DNA from: Iodidimonas nitroreducens
Lineage (GTDB): Bacteria; Pseudomonadota; Alphaproteobacteria; Sphingomonadales; Rhodothalassiaceae
DNA: 64,000 nt
Direction of reading: 5' to 3'
NCBI GenBank assembly: GCA_000710935.1
Contig: BAYV01000015.1
Location: 62,001 to 126,000 of the forward strand
The notes under the pieces are model-generated. The model had not been told where the DNA came from. It ran no database searches and was given only the letters and a program-made list of their open reading frames with translations. The first letter of the stretch is position 1. Every line of letters starts with the position of its first letter. Shown here in pieces: positions 35,033 to 44,076 of the stretch. Position numbers and translations under genes: made by a program.

Positions 35033-36706
35033 TCAGCCCCCTTTCTTATCAACTGCCGCCCCATCGAGCGCTTGGCGCATGATCATCGCCAGATGATTGG
35101 TGGAAGGATCATGACCGGTGATCGGCCCTGTGCCAGAGAGATCGGCCAGAGTGGTTTTGGCCAGCACCTTCCCCAGTTCCACCCCCCATTGATCGAAGGA
35201 ATTGATGTTCCAGATCACCCCCTGCACAAAAACCTTATGCTCATAAAGCGCCAGAAGCTGCCCGAAATGAAAAGGATCGAGGCGATCGAGCAAAAGGCTG
35301 TTGGTGGGGATATTGCCGGGGAAGCTTTTATGGGGGGCCAAAAGCGCCGCCTCTTCCTTGGAAAGACCCTGCGCCAGCAGATCGGCCAAAACCTTATCGG
35401 TGGATTTGCCGATCATCAAAGCTTCGGTTTGCGCCAGAACATTTGACAATAAAATCCGATGATGATCGAGATGATCATGATCGGCCTTTAAAATGGCGAT
35501 GAAATCCGCCGGGATCAGCCGCGTTCCCTGATGGATAAGCTGGTAAAAGGCATGCTGGCCATTGGTGCCCGTGCGCCCCCAGATCACCGGCCCGGTGGTA
35601 TAATCCACCGGCGCGCCCTCGCGATTCACGCGCTTGCCATTGCTTTCCATGTCAAGCTGCTGCAAATGATCGACAAAACGATCAAGCCGCTGATCATAGG
35701 GCAGCACGGCATAAGTTTCGGCCCCCATGAAATTGCTGTACCACAGCCCCAAAAGCCCCATCACAACGGGCATATTGCGCTCCAGCGGGGCGGCTTGGAA
35801 ATGCCGATCCATCGCCCGACCCCCCGCCAGCATCTGCGAGAAATTTTCCCAACCGATGCCCAGAGCCAAGCTCAAACCAATGGCCGACCACAAGGAATAG
35901 CGGCCCCCCACCCAATCCCAGAAGTGAAAGACATTGCGGCTATCAATGCCAAAATCGGCCACCGCCCGGGCATTGGTGGATAGCGCCACGAAATGATGCG
36001 CCACCGCCCCTTCATCCCCGCCCATTTTGGCCACCAGCCAGCGCCGCGCGGTCATCGCGTTGGTCATGGTTTCCTGGGTTGTGAAGGTTTTCGATGCAAT
36101 CACAAACAGCACGGTTTCAGGATCGATCCCGGCCAGCACCGGGGCCATATCATGGGCATCGACATTAGACACGAAATGGGTGCGGATGCCCGGCACGGCA
36201 TGGGCCGATAGGGCCTCCATCGCCGCCTGCGGCCCCAGATGCGAGCCGCCAATCCCAATATTCACAATGGTATCGATGGGCTTGCCGCTATAGCCGCGCC
36301 AGCGCCCTTCATGCACGGCGTGCACAAAATTCTTCATGCGATCAAGCTCAGCGGTGACCAGCTCCATGATATTATCGCCATCGATCTTGATGATCTGATC
36401 GCTTCCCGCGCGGAGCGCGCTGTGCAAAACCGCACGATGCTCGGTGCCATTGATCGGCTCGCCTTCAAACATCCGATCACGCCATTCTTCAAGCTTCCGC
36501 GCCCGGGCCAAGGCAAAAAGCAGGCGCATGGTCTCAGCACTCGCCCGATTCTTGGAATAATCCAGCGCCAACCCCTTGTTTTCGATCCACATGCGGGTGG
36601 CCCGATCCGGCTCGCTTTGAAACAGATCGCTGATCTTTTGTTCGCCAAGCACGTCTCGATGCGCGGCCAGCGATGTCCATGCGCCAGAAGATGTAAGGTC
36701 AGACAT
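35033..36706 (-). CDS. pgi: Glucose-6-phosphate isomerase
   Basis: Interconverts glucose-6-phosphate and fructose-6-phosphate. The 557 residues match the long bacterial form. Signatures include [19 protein letters not shown], the [16 protein letters not shown] phosphate loop, [16 protein letters not shown], and [15 protein letters not shown], with the catalytic Glu and His segments [20 protein letters not shown] region and LIHQGTR. The ATG has AAGGAAC upstream. The GATase gene ends 11 bases before it and may be in the same transcript. Confidence 0.97.
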   Translation of the reverse strand: MSDLTSSGAWTSLAAHRDVLGEQKISDLFQSEPDRATRMWIENKGLALDYSKNRASAETMRLLFALARARKLEEWRDRMFEGEPINGTEHRAVLHSALRAGSDQIIKIDGDNIMELVTAELDRMKNFVHAVHEGRWRGYSGKPIDTIVNIGIGGSHLGPQAAMEALSAHAVPGIRTHFVSNVDAHDMAPVLAGIDPETVLFVIASKTFTTQETMTNAMTARRWLVAKMGGDEGAVAHHFVALSTNARAVADFGIDSRNVFHFWDWVGGRYSLWSAIGLSLALGIGWENFSQMLAGGRAMDRHFQAAPLERNMPVVMGLLGLWYSNFMGAETYAVLPYDQRLDRFVDHLQQLDMESNGKRVNREGAPVDYTTGPVIWGRTGTNGQHAFYQLIHQGTRLIPADFIAILKADHDHLDHHRILLSNVLAQTEALMIGKSTDKVLADLLAQGLSKEEAALLAPHKSFPGNIPTNSLLLDRLDPFHFGQLLALYEHKVFVQGVIWNINSFDQWGVELGKVLAKTTLADLSGTGPITGHDPSTNHLAMIMRQALDGAAVDKKGG

Positions 36707-36717
36707 GAAAAAGTTCC

Positions 36718-37458
36718 TTATCGCTTGGTGATACTCTCAGCCCCTTGTGATTCATGCCCATGGGTATAGCACCGCGCCGCTTTGGCCAAGGCCCCAAACA
36801 GCGCTTTGTGGTGCGGATTGAAGATCAAAAATTCGGGATGCCACTGCACACCAAAGCAAAAACGATCTGATCGCGTGGTCTCGATGGCCTGAATGATCTG
36901 ATGATGATCATGGCCCACGGCCACCAAACCCTGCCCCAGCCGATCAATCGATTGACGATGCAGGGCATTGACCCGAAAGCGCTGCCCCCGCAGCATCGCC
37001 GCCAACCGGCTTTGGGGATCAAGATGCACCCTTTTTCGGGGCAAAACGGTCCGCAAATGCGGGGCTGAGCGATAAACATCATGAATATCGCGATGCAAAC
37101 TGCCTCCAAAAGCCACATTGATCATCTGCGCCCCCCGGCATACCCCCAGCACCGGCATTGCCCTTTCATGGGCCTTTCGCACCAGCCCGCATTCCAGATC
37201 ATCCCGGGCGGGATCGATGGCGATCATCGGTTCGGGATGGGCATGATAAAGCCCTACGCCGATATCATCGCCGCCCCCCACCAAAAGCCCGTGCAGATCA
37301 TCAAGATCACAAGGGCTTTCGGGATGGATGCGTACCGCCCGCGCCCCTGCCCGCCACAGGCTGAAACGATTGAACATCCACATCCACCAGCCGCCCCGGC
37401 TCGATGTTGTCACCCCGATGCGCGGACGCTGATCGCGCCCCATCATGGCGCAATCCAT
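36718..37458 (-). CDS. Class-I glutamine amidotransferase (PuuD/PF07722-like)
   Basis: 246 residues. The nucleophile is Cys107 in [16 protein letters not shown], and the His/Glu pair is in GVQWHPEF, as in gamma-glutamyl-GABA hydrolase and related peptidase C26 proteins. The start at 37458 follows GAGGTGAG; an ATG four codons later (37446) overlapping the upstream stop is the alternative. The gene overlaps the amidoligase gene, so this GATase probably removes or supplies an amide on the product of that enzyme rather than serving polyamine breakdown. Confidence 0.88.
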   Translation of the reverse strand: MDCAMMGRDQRPRIGVTTSSRGGWWMWMFNRFSLWRAGARAVRIHPESPCDLDDLHGLLVGGGDDIGVGLYHAHPEPMIAIDPARDDLECGLVRKAHERAMPVLGVCRGAQMINVAFGGSLHRDIHDVYRSAPHLRTVLPRKRVHLDPQSRLAAMLRGQRFRVNALHRQSIDRLGQGLVAVGHDHHQIIQAIETTRSDRFCFGVQWHPEFLIFNPHHKALFGALAKAARCYTHGHESQGAESITKR

Positions 37459-38468
37459 CGGCTCACCTCATCGGCCCATTGGCTGCGGCTCCAGCTTTTT
37501 GCTAAAAATTTCCGGGTCATCGCCTCCATCATCGGGCGATCAGCGGCCAGATTTTCCACCCGCAACCAATCATTCCACAAGGTGGTGAGGCACCAGCCCG
37601 GCTCATCCACCCGGCTATCGGGCACCCGATAATGAAAAGTGGGGCGGGCCTTGATCCGCTCATCCCCCAAAGATTTTACATAATCTTCATCGATATGGGC
37701 AAAGAGCGGCAACAGATCCAGATCGCGATTGCGGGTGGGATTATCACGCAGATAATCTTCAACAAACTGATCCCATTGCGGCGGCCTGCGATCCGCCAGA
37801 ACATGGCAGGCATAATCGCGCGGAAAGGGATTGGCAAAAGCAGTGAGCCGCCGCGACAAGTCCTGCCCTGCTTTCTCCCGCATCCAATCCTCGAGCAAAA
37901 GCCATGCCTTGAACTGGCCCAAAACATGGCCGATTTCAAGGCTTGCCAGTTCGGGATTAAGCTGGCAGCCAAAGGCATAATAAATCTGCCGCCCGGTGCC
38001 GGTGGCCCCGGCATCCCGCAAAGCCATAACCAGCGTTTCAAGGGCGGGCAGGCTGCGGATCGCCACCGGCGGGCAGGCGATTTCCATCGGCACCCATGAT
38101 TTACTGAGATCGCCAATGGTTTCAGCGATCAAATCCAGAAATTCCGGCTTCTTGGGGTTCTCTTCGGGGGAAGGCCCATCCTGATCCAATTGTGGCGCGG
38201 GGCGCTGGGGATGGGCATAAACGGCATCCAATTCCACCAGAAAATCGCCCAGCCGGGTATTCTCCACATTCAGGCGATAGGGATCATCGATTTTGATCTT
38301 GCCCCCATAAAGCGAGGTGATGATCGCGCCCGTCGTTTTAATCGAAAGATCGCCAAATTCGATCTCAACCCCCAGCCGCCGCTCCTCGCCGCTTTCGGTA
38401 TAAAGCTGGGGCGGCAGGCCGAGTTCAGGCAAATCGGCATGTTCAGCATGATGGGGTTTCTCGGCCAC
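37443..38468 (-). CDS. Amidoligase family protein (COOH-NH2 ligase, glutamine-synthetase-like)
   Basis: 341 residues. GVEIEFGDLSIKTTG near residue 33 and VELDAVYAHPQ near 80 carry the Glu and Asp ligands of Amidoligase_2 proteins, which have the glutamine-synthetase ATP/metal fold. The later LPALETLVMALRDAGATGTG, then RQIYYAFGCQLNPE, are also typical. Comparative work on amidoligases predicted that they form amide bonds on peptides or small molecules, often with a GATase partner as here. Start is GTG at 38468 with AAGGAG about 11 bases upstream. The true substrate is unknown. Confidence 0.87.
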   Translation of the reverse strand: MAEKPHHAEHADLPELGLPPQLYTESGEERRLGVEIEFGDLSIKTTGAIITSLYGGKIKIDDPYRLNVENTRLGDFLVELDAVYAHPQRPAPQLDQDGPSPEENPKKPEFLDLIAETIGDLSKSWVPMEIACPPVAIRSLPALETLVMALRDAGATGTGRQIYYAFGCQLNPELASLEIGHVLGQFKAWLLLEDWMREKAGQDLSRRLTAFANPFPRDYACHVLADRRPPQWDQFVEDYLRDNPTRNRDLDLLPLFAHIDEDYVKSLGDERIKARPTFHYRVPDSRVDEPGWCLTTLWNDWLRVENLAADRPMMEAMTRKFLAKSWSRSQWADEVSRWIAP

Positions 38469-38656
38469 GCTGGGGCTAGCTCCTTCTGGTTTATGGTTCG
38501 CTGATAGCGATGGCAGCTTTCTTTAATTGGATCAGCAATCATGATGATATAAGAAGCGGCAATCAAGACCACCGACTTGACAGGCCCGCACAAATCCGGC
38601 CCGATCAACACAATGATACTCTGGCTGACCCCCCAACAGATCAGGATAAAGCGATC

Positions 38657-39913
38657 ATGAGTGCGGACCGCCCCGCTTCCGATTTTGGCCCCGATCTGCC
38701 CACCCGCGCGCAGATCGAAGCAATGGATCAGGCCGATCCCCTGTTGCTGATGCGGCGGCGGTTTGATCTGCCCGGCGGGCTGATTTATCTCGATGGCAAT
38801 TCCTTAGGCGCCCTGCCCCGGGGGGTGGCAGCGCATCTGGGTGAAGTGACCCGGCAGCAATGGGGGGATCGGCTGATTGCCGGATGGTCGGAAGGTTGGA
38901 TGGACCTGCCCCTCAAAACCGGGGCGCTGATCGCCCCTTTGATCGGGGCGGATGAAGATGAGGTGATCGCCTGCGACAGCACCTCCATCAATCTGTTCAA
39001 GCTGGCGGCAGCGGCGCTGCTGGCCCGCCCTGATCGCTCGGTGATCCTATCGGAAGAGGGCAATTTCCCGACCGATCTTTATATGTTCGATGGACTGGCG
39101 CGGCTGGCCTCCCTTGCCGGGCGGCCGATCCATCTGCGCACCGTTTCTGCTGACCATCTGATCGATGCCCTTGACGAGGATGTGGCGCTGCTGGCGCTCA
39201 CCCATGTCAATTTTCGCACCGCCCGCGCCCATGATATGGCCAATCTCAGCGCCGCCGCCCATCAAAAAGGGGCCTTGTGCTTGTGGGATCTATCGCATTC
39301 CGTGGGGGCTGTTGCCGTTGATCTGCACCAGAGCGGGGCGGATCTGGCCGTGGGCTGTGGCTATAAATTTCTCAATGGCGGGCCGGGGGCCCCGGCTTTT
39401 CTTTATGTGGCCAAAGCCATGCAAAACAAGCTGGATAATCCCCTTGCGGGCTGGATGGGGCATCGCGATCCCTTTGCCTTTGCCCCCGGCTATGAACCCG
39501 CCCCCGATATCCGGCGCTTTGCCTGTGGCACGCCGCCCATTCTGGGTTTAAGCGCCCTTCATCAGGCGCTCACACTTTTTTCCGAAGTGGATTTGGAAGC
39601 CCTTTTTGAAAAGGGGCAGGCACTATGTGATGTGTTTTTATCGCTCATCGCCCGCCATGCCGATCTTTGCGTGCTCTCCCCCACCAAAAGGGGGGCACGG
39701 GGCTGCCATGTGGCTTTAGCGCATCCCGATGCCCGGGCCATCACTGGCCGCCTTGCCGCCCGTGGGGTGGTGGTGGATTTCCGCCCGCCTGATATCATGC
39801 GCTTTGGTTTTGCTGCCCTTTATTGCCGCTATATCGATGCTTATGATGCCGCCATGATCTTGAACAGCGAGTGCTGTGTCAGCCCACAGGCTTTGGCGGA
39901 TGGCGGCTTATAA
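38657..39913 (+). CDS. kynU: Kynureninase
   Basis: PLP enzyme cleaving kynurenine to anthranilate and alanine. The 418-residue protein has LDGNSLGALPRG (residues 46-56), LSEEGNFPTDLYM, the DLSHSVGAVAVDLH segment and the PLP lysine in GCGYKFLNGGPGAP (Lys237). The ATG at 38657 has AGGA upstream; the frame is open to 38510 without support. No other kynurenine pathway gene is in view. It diverges from the amidoligase gene and its last six bases overlap the convergent cls. Confidence 0.94.
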   Translation: MSADRPASDFGPDLPTRAQIEAMDQADPLLLMRRRFDLPGGLIYLDGNSLGALPRGVAAHLGEVTRQQWGDRLIAGWSEGWMDLPLKTGALIAPLIGADEDEVIACDSTSINLFKLAAAALLARPDRSVILSEEGNFPTDLYMFDGLARLASLAGRPIHLRTVSADHLIDALDEDVALLALTHVNFRTARAHDMANLSAAAHQKGALCLWDLSHSVGAVAVDLHQSGADLAVGCGYKFLNGGPGAPAFLYVAKAMQNKLDNPLAGWMGHRDPFAFAPGYEPAPDIRRFACGTPPILGLSALHQALTLFSEVDLEALFEKGQALCDVFLSLIARHADLCVLSPTKRGARGCHVALAHPDARAITGRLAARGVVVDFRPPDIMRFGFAALYCRYIDAYDAAMILNSECCVSPQALADGGL

Positions 39914-41452
39914 ATAGGGGCTCATCAGCCACATGGCCCGATTGCGCAGGATACGCGGCAGGGAAAAGGCCGCCACCGATGCCCCGGTTACAGCCTCGGC
40001 TTTTTCGATGCGATCAAGGAGAAACTGATCCAGCCTGCGGGCGAAATGGGCATCATAAATTTCCAGATTGAGCTCGAAATTCAAACGCAGGCTGCGGGCA
40101 TCCCAATTGGTGGAGCCGATCATCGCCCAATAATCATCCACCACCATGATTTTAGCATGATCAAGGGGGGGCGGCGTTTGATAAAGCCGCACCCCGCATG
40201 ACAGCAGGGGCGCAAACAACGCTTCCGATGCCCAGCCCAAAACCCGATAATTGCTGACCCGGGGCAGGATGATATCCACCACCACACCGCGCAGGGCGGC
40301 CTGGGATAAAGCGCTCAATATATTGATATCGGGCAGGAAATAGGGGGTTGCGATCCGCACCGACCGGCGAGCCACCGAAAGCGCACTTTCAAAAATCCAG
40401 CCGGCCCTTGAAAAATTACCATCCGGGCCATCGGGGGCAAGGCGCATCACCGCGTGCCTGGGCTCCACATCATCGCCCTCCTTCATCTTTTGATCAAAGG
40501 TTGGGGCTTTCCATAAATCGCCAGCCAAACTTTCCCCCTCAGTCAAGCTTTCCCCCCCGGCAAAGCGCCAGTCTTCGGCAAAGACATGGGCAAATTGCGC
40601 GGCAATCGGGCCTTGGATGCAAAACATCACATCCTGGGATAATAGCCCGGTTTTGCCGCCGGATTGATGCACATCGCGGATATTCATCCCGCCAGTGAAA
40701 ACCAGATCCTCATCCACTAAAAGCAGCTTTCGATGGGTCCGTAAATTGAGAAAGGCGAGATGCAATGGGCTCGGCTTATTGAAAGCCAAAACCCTGATCC
40801 CCATGGCCCGCAGATGGCGATCCACTCGGAAACTGCCCATCGCATCGATGATCACATAAACCGCCACCCCGCGATCCTGCGCCGCTTTCAGGGCATCGGC
40901 AAAAGCCCGGCCCACACAATCCCATTCAAAAATATAGGTGGAAAGGGCAATGCGATGCCGCGCTTTGGCCATTGCATCGAGCATGGCGGGATAGGCTTCA
41001 TCGCCATTCACCAGCATTTCGGCCTCATTGCCCCCCATCAGGGCCATCCCCGTCACCGCCCGGGCAAGGCGGGCATGGGCCACAAAGCGCGGGGCCGCAG
41101 TGGCATCGAAATGAGGCAGACCCGCGGGCGCAATCGCCGGGCCCGATGGCAGATCAGGGGCATCTGATCGATGATCATCGGGCACACGGACCGCCACCGC
41201 CCCATAGCGCCTTTGTTCGGCAAGGCTAAGCCCCAGCTTGTGCTGGCGGGCCTGCTCGGCCTTGCGCTGGATGCGGTTCACCCCCAGAACAAGATAGCCA
41301 AAGGCCCCGATCCCCGGCACCAGCCACAGGATCGCCATCCAGCCAATGGCGGCCCGCACATCGGTTTTGGTCAGCAGGATATGAAGACTTGCCGCAAAAG
41401 ATGCGCCAATAAGGGCAAAGGCCAGAAGAAAGGATGCGATATCGTTGATCAT
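39908..41452 (-). CDS. cls: Cardiolipin synthase
   Basis: 514 residues: two N-terminal membrane helices (SFLLAFALIGASFAASLHI; IGWMAILWLVPGIGAFGYLV) and two phospholipase-D HKD motifs, HRKLLLVDEDLVFTGGMN and HAKIMVVDDYWAMIGSTN. It joins two phosphatidylglycerols or a related pair into cardiolipin at the inner membrane. The ribosome site is weak. Convergent with kynU by a short overlap. Confidence 0.94.
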   Translation of the reverse strand: MINDIASFLLAFALIGASFAASLHILLTKTDVRAAIGWMAILWLVPGIGAFGYLVLGVNRIQRKAEQARQHKLGLSLAEQRRYGAVAVRVPDDHRSDAPDLPSGPAIAPAGLPHFDATAAPRFVAHARLARAVTGMALMGGNEAEMLVNGDEAYPAMLDAMAKARHRIALSTYIFEWDCVGRAFADALKAAQDRGVAVYVIIDAMGSFRVDRHLRAMGIRVLAFNKPSPLHLAFLNLRTHRKLLLVDEDLVFTGGMNIRDVHQSGGKTGLLSQDVMFCIQGPIAAQFAHVFAEDWRFAGGESLTEGESLAGDLWKAPTFDQKMKEGDDVEPRHAVMRLAPDGPDGNFSRAGWIFESALSVARRSVRIATPYFLPDINILSALSQAALRGVVVDIILPRVSNYRVLGWASEALFAPLLSCGVRLYQTPPPLDHAKIMVVDDYWAMIGSTNWDARSLRLNFELNLEIYDAHFARRLDQFLLDRIEKAEAVTGASVAAFSLPRILRNRAMWLMSPYL

Positions 41453-41494
41453 CTGTGTTGCGATGCCCCCGGTTCGTCCCTGCTGCCTGATCCC

Positions 41495-41953
41495 TTAGTT
41501 TTTAGAGTTATTCCCAGAGCCCAGACCATGCAGGATCTGGCTTAAAGGCTTGAGATCATAGCCCGCCGTCTGCGCCAGAGCGATCACCTGATCCGTGCTT
41601 TGCCGCCCCGATGCCACGCTTGCCAGCGCCCACAGGGTGGCGGACCGGGTGCCCGAACGGCAATAGGCCAGAACAGCCTCGCCCTTTTTGACATCTTCAT
41701 CCAGTGTTTTTTGCATGGCCGCTACTGTTTCGGGTCCGAAACGTCCGCCGCTGATTGGCAGATGCATAAAAGAAAGCCCCAAATCTTTGGCCCACTCTGC
41801 CACCGTCTGCGCATCGGGCTGGCCTTCATCCTCGCCATCCGGGCGATTGCAGATCACCAGCCGCACCCCATTATCGCGCGCCGCCACCAGATCATCGTGA
41901 TCAATCTGCGCCGCCACATAAAAATCAGGATCAAGGGTTCGAAAATCGGTCAT
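41495..41953 (-). CDS. TIGR01244/DUF442 phosphatase-like protein
   Basis: 152 residues with the dual-specificity phosphatase-like fold: VRLVICNRPDGEDEGQP, then FMHLPISGG and the Cys-x5-Arg loop AYCRSGTRSATLWAL. The family is called sulfur transferase or beta-lactamase-hydrolase-like because in other proteins this domain is fused to a metallo-beta-lactamase; the CRSGTRS loop fits either a phosphatase or sulfur-transfer role. No persulfide dioxygenase or SQR gene is near. AAGGA precedes the ATG. Confidence 0.85.
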   Translation of the reverse strand: MTDFRTLDPDFYVAAQIDHDDLVAARDNGVRLVICNRPDGEDEGQPDAQTVAEWAKDLGLSFMHLPISGGRFGPETVAAMQKTLDEDVKKGEAVLAYCRSGTRSATLWALASVASGRQSTDQVIALAQTAGYDLKPLSQILHGLGSGNNSKN

Positions 41954-41974
41954 AGAGCCATCCTTTTCCAGCTT

Positions 41975-43309
41975 TCAGCTTTTGGTAAACAGGGCCGCCA
42001 ATTCCACATGGGGCGACCATAAAAACTGATCCACCGGACTGATCTGGCATAATTGATAGCCGCCATCCACCAAAATCCGGGCATCCCGGGCAAAGCTGTT
42101 GGGATTACAGGAAAAAGCCACCACCGTTCGCACCCCGCTTTTGGCGATTTCCCCCATCTGGGCCACCGCCCCGGCGCGCGGGGGATCGATGATCAGGCCA
42201 TCAAAGGGGGCAAGCTCCGCCGCCGATAAAGGCCGACGAAACAGATCACGATGCAGTGCCGTCAGCCCTTTTAAATGGGACGCTTTATTCACCCCGCTTT
42301 GCAAGGCATCAAGGGCCGTGCGCGCCCCTTCAACCGCCAGCACCCGCGCCCGCCGGGCCAGGGGAAAGCTGAAGGTACCGATCCCCGCAAACAGATCCAC
42401 ACAATTTTGTGCGCCCTCCAGCCATTCCAGCATCAAAGCACGAAGCGCCGCTTCGCCCTCGGCCGTGGCCTGAATGAAGCCCCCGGGCGGCAGGGGCACG
42501 GGGATGCCATCAAACACCATCTCGACCCGGCGATTGACCGCCACCGGATCGCATAAACCATCCTCCATCACATGAAGACTGGCGATATCACGGCTTTGGG
42601 CGAAAGCGGCCAAAGCCTCGCGCATGGAAAGCCCCGGGGCGATCCCGCCATCGATCACCATATCGATGCCATTATCCGCCTCGGTCAGGCTGATCACCGA
42701 AGCCGCGCGCAAAGGCATCAGATCGTGCAGCAAAGCGCGCAGGGGTTTGAACAGAGCCACAAGCGAGGGCCTTGCCACCGGGCACTGGCGCACATCCACC
42801 AGATGATGGCTTTGACGCATGGCAAATCCCAAAAGAACGCCCCGGCTGGTGCGCATGGCCTTCAGGGAAAGCCGCCGCCGGCTGCTCGGCGGGCTGATCT
42901 GCGGCGGGGCCATCGGGCAATCCCCCAAGCCATGCTGGGCCATCGCCATCTGCACGCGATCCGCCACCCAGCGGGCATAAAGATCGGCATCCAGATGCTG
43001 AAGGCTGCATCCCCCGCATTGCCCATGATGGCGGCAGGGGGCATCCTGACGCCCCGGCCCGGGGGTGATCAGGCCCTCCATCTGGGCGCGAATGGTGCCG
43101 CGGGGGCCGGGTTCCAGCCAGGCATCGATCTCATCGCCCGCTAGGGTAAAGGGCACGAAAATGGGACCATCGCCGGTTTGGGCGATCCCATCCCCCTGCG
43201 CCCCGATCCGTTCGATCCGCAAGCGCATAGGCCGCCCCTTCGACAGGGATGCTTTGGATTTCGCGGCTTTGGATGAGGGGCTTTTTCGGCCTTTTGGCTT
43301 ATCCGTCAT
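41975..43309 (-). CDS. TrmA/RlmD-type RNA 5-methyluridine methyltransferase
   Basis: 444 residues: a TRAM domain at about 35-95 (RIERIGAQGDGIAQ), an Fe-S cluster site in CRHHGQCGGCSLQHLDADLY, and a SAM-dependent domain with CVDLFAGIGTFSFPLARRA, LIIDPPRAGA and the catalytic Cys in VVAFSCNPNSFARD. It methylates uridine in rRNA or tRNA; which position cannot be read from the sequence. The basic N-terminus (KPKGRKSPSSKAAKSKAS) could bind RNA. The ATG at 43309 overlaps the end of tlyA by 11 bases. Confidence 0.9.
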   Translation of the reverse strand: MTDKPKGRKSPSSKAAKSKASLSKGRPMRLRIERIGAQGDGIAQTGDGPIFVPFTLAGDEIDAWLEPGPRGTIRAQMEGLITPGPGRQDAPCRHHGQCGGCSLQHLDADLYARWVADRVQMAMAQHGLGDCPMAPPQISPPSSRRRLSLKAMRTSRGVLLGFAMRQSHHLVDVRQCPVARPSLVALFKPLRALLHDLMPLRAASVISLTEADNGIDMVIDGGIAPGLSMREALAAFAQSRDIASLHVMEDGLCDPVAVNRRVEMVFDGIPVPLPPGGFIQATAEGEAALRALMLEWLEGAQNCVDLFAGIGTFSFPLARRARVLAVEGARTALDALQSGVNKASHLKGLTALHRDLFRRPLSAAELAPFDGLIIDPPRAGAVAQMGEIAKSGVRTVVAFSCNPNSFARDARILVDGGYQLCQISPVDQFLWSPHVELAALFTKS

Positions 43310-44045
43310 AGCGTGCGGCAATGAGAAATTCCTTGTTGCCCTCGGGGCCGGTAATCGGGCTTTCGCTGATCCCCAGAACCTGCCAGCCATCGAGCGATTG
43401 AAGCCATGCCTTTATCCGCGCACACACCTCATCATGCAAGGCCGGATCGCGCACCACGCCTTTCGCGCCCACCCGGCCTTTGCCCACCTCGAATTGCGGC
43501 TTGATCAGGGCCAGCAGCCACGCCCCGGGCCGACAAAGCGACAAAGCAGCGGGCAAAACCGTTTCAAGGCCGATGAAGCTGGCATCGCACACCACAATAT
43601 CCACCGGTTCGGGGATCAGCGCCTGATCCAGATGGCGGGCATTGGTGCGCTCCATCACGATGATGCGCGGATCACTGCGCAAAGACCAGGCCAATTGCCC
43701 ATGCCCCACATCAACGGCATAGATTTTGGCCGCCCCCGCCTGACGCAACACATCGCTGAACCCGCCGGTAGAGGCCCCCACATCAATCGCCGTCAGCCCG
43801 TCTGCCGTGAGGCCGAATGTCTCCATCCCATGGGCAAGCTTCACCCCACCCCGGGAAACCCATGGATGGGGCTGGCCGCGCACCTCAAGGGGCTGATCAT
43901 CGCCGATCATCTGCCCGGCCTTGGTGATCCGCGCTTCTTTTGAAAAAACCTGACCGGCCATCAAAAGCGCCTGCGCTTTCGCCCGGCTTTCAACCAGACC
44001 GCGATCTACAAGGGCCACATCGGCGCGGGTTTTTCCTGGTTTCAT
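43299..44045 (-). CDS. tlyA: TlyA family RNA 2'-O-methyltransferase
   Basis: 248 residues: an S4 RNA-binding domain at the N-terminus (RADVALVDRGLVESRAKAQA) and an FtsJ-type methyltransferase domain (TAIDVGASTGGFSDVLRQAG, VVCDASFIGLETVLP). In Mycobacterium TlyA methylates cytidines in both ribosomal subunits; old notes call the family haemolysin. It directly precedes the TrmA-like gene and follows dxs by 31 bases, a common alphaproteobacterial order. Confidence 0.94.
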   Translation of the reverse strand: MKPGKTRADVALVDRGLVESRAKAQALLMAGQVFSKEARITKAGQMIGDDQPLEVRGQPHPWVSRGGVKLAHGMETFGLTADGLTAIDVGASTGGFSDVLRQAGAAKIYAVDVGHGQLAWSLRSDPRIIVMERTNARHLDQALIPEPVDIVVCDASFIGLETVLPAALSLCRPGAWLLALIKPQFEVGKGRVGAKGVVRDPALHDEVCARIKAWLQSLDGWQVLGISESPITGPEGNKEFLIAARYDG

Positions 44046-44076
44046 CCGTCCTCAGCCCCGGCCTTCATCACCGGGA

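Noticed and set aside
43299-44045. Haemolysin annotation for TlyA
   Set aside because: The S4 and FtsJ domains show an RNA methyltransferase; the haemolysin name is historical.
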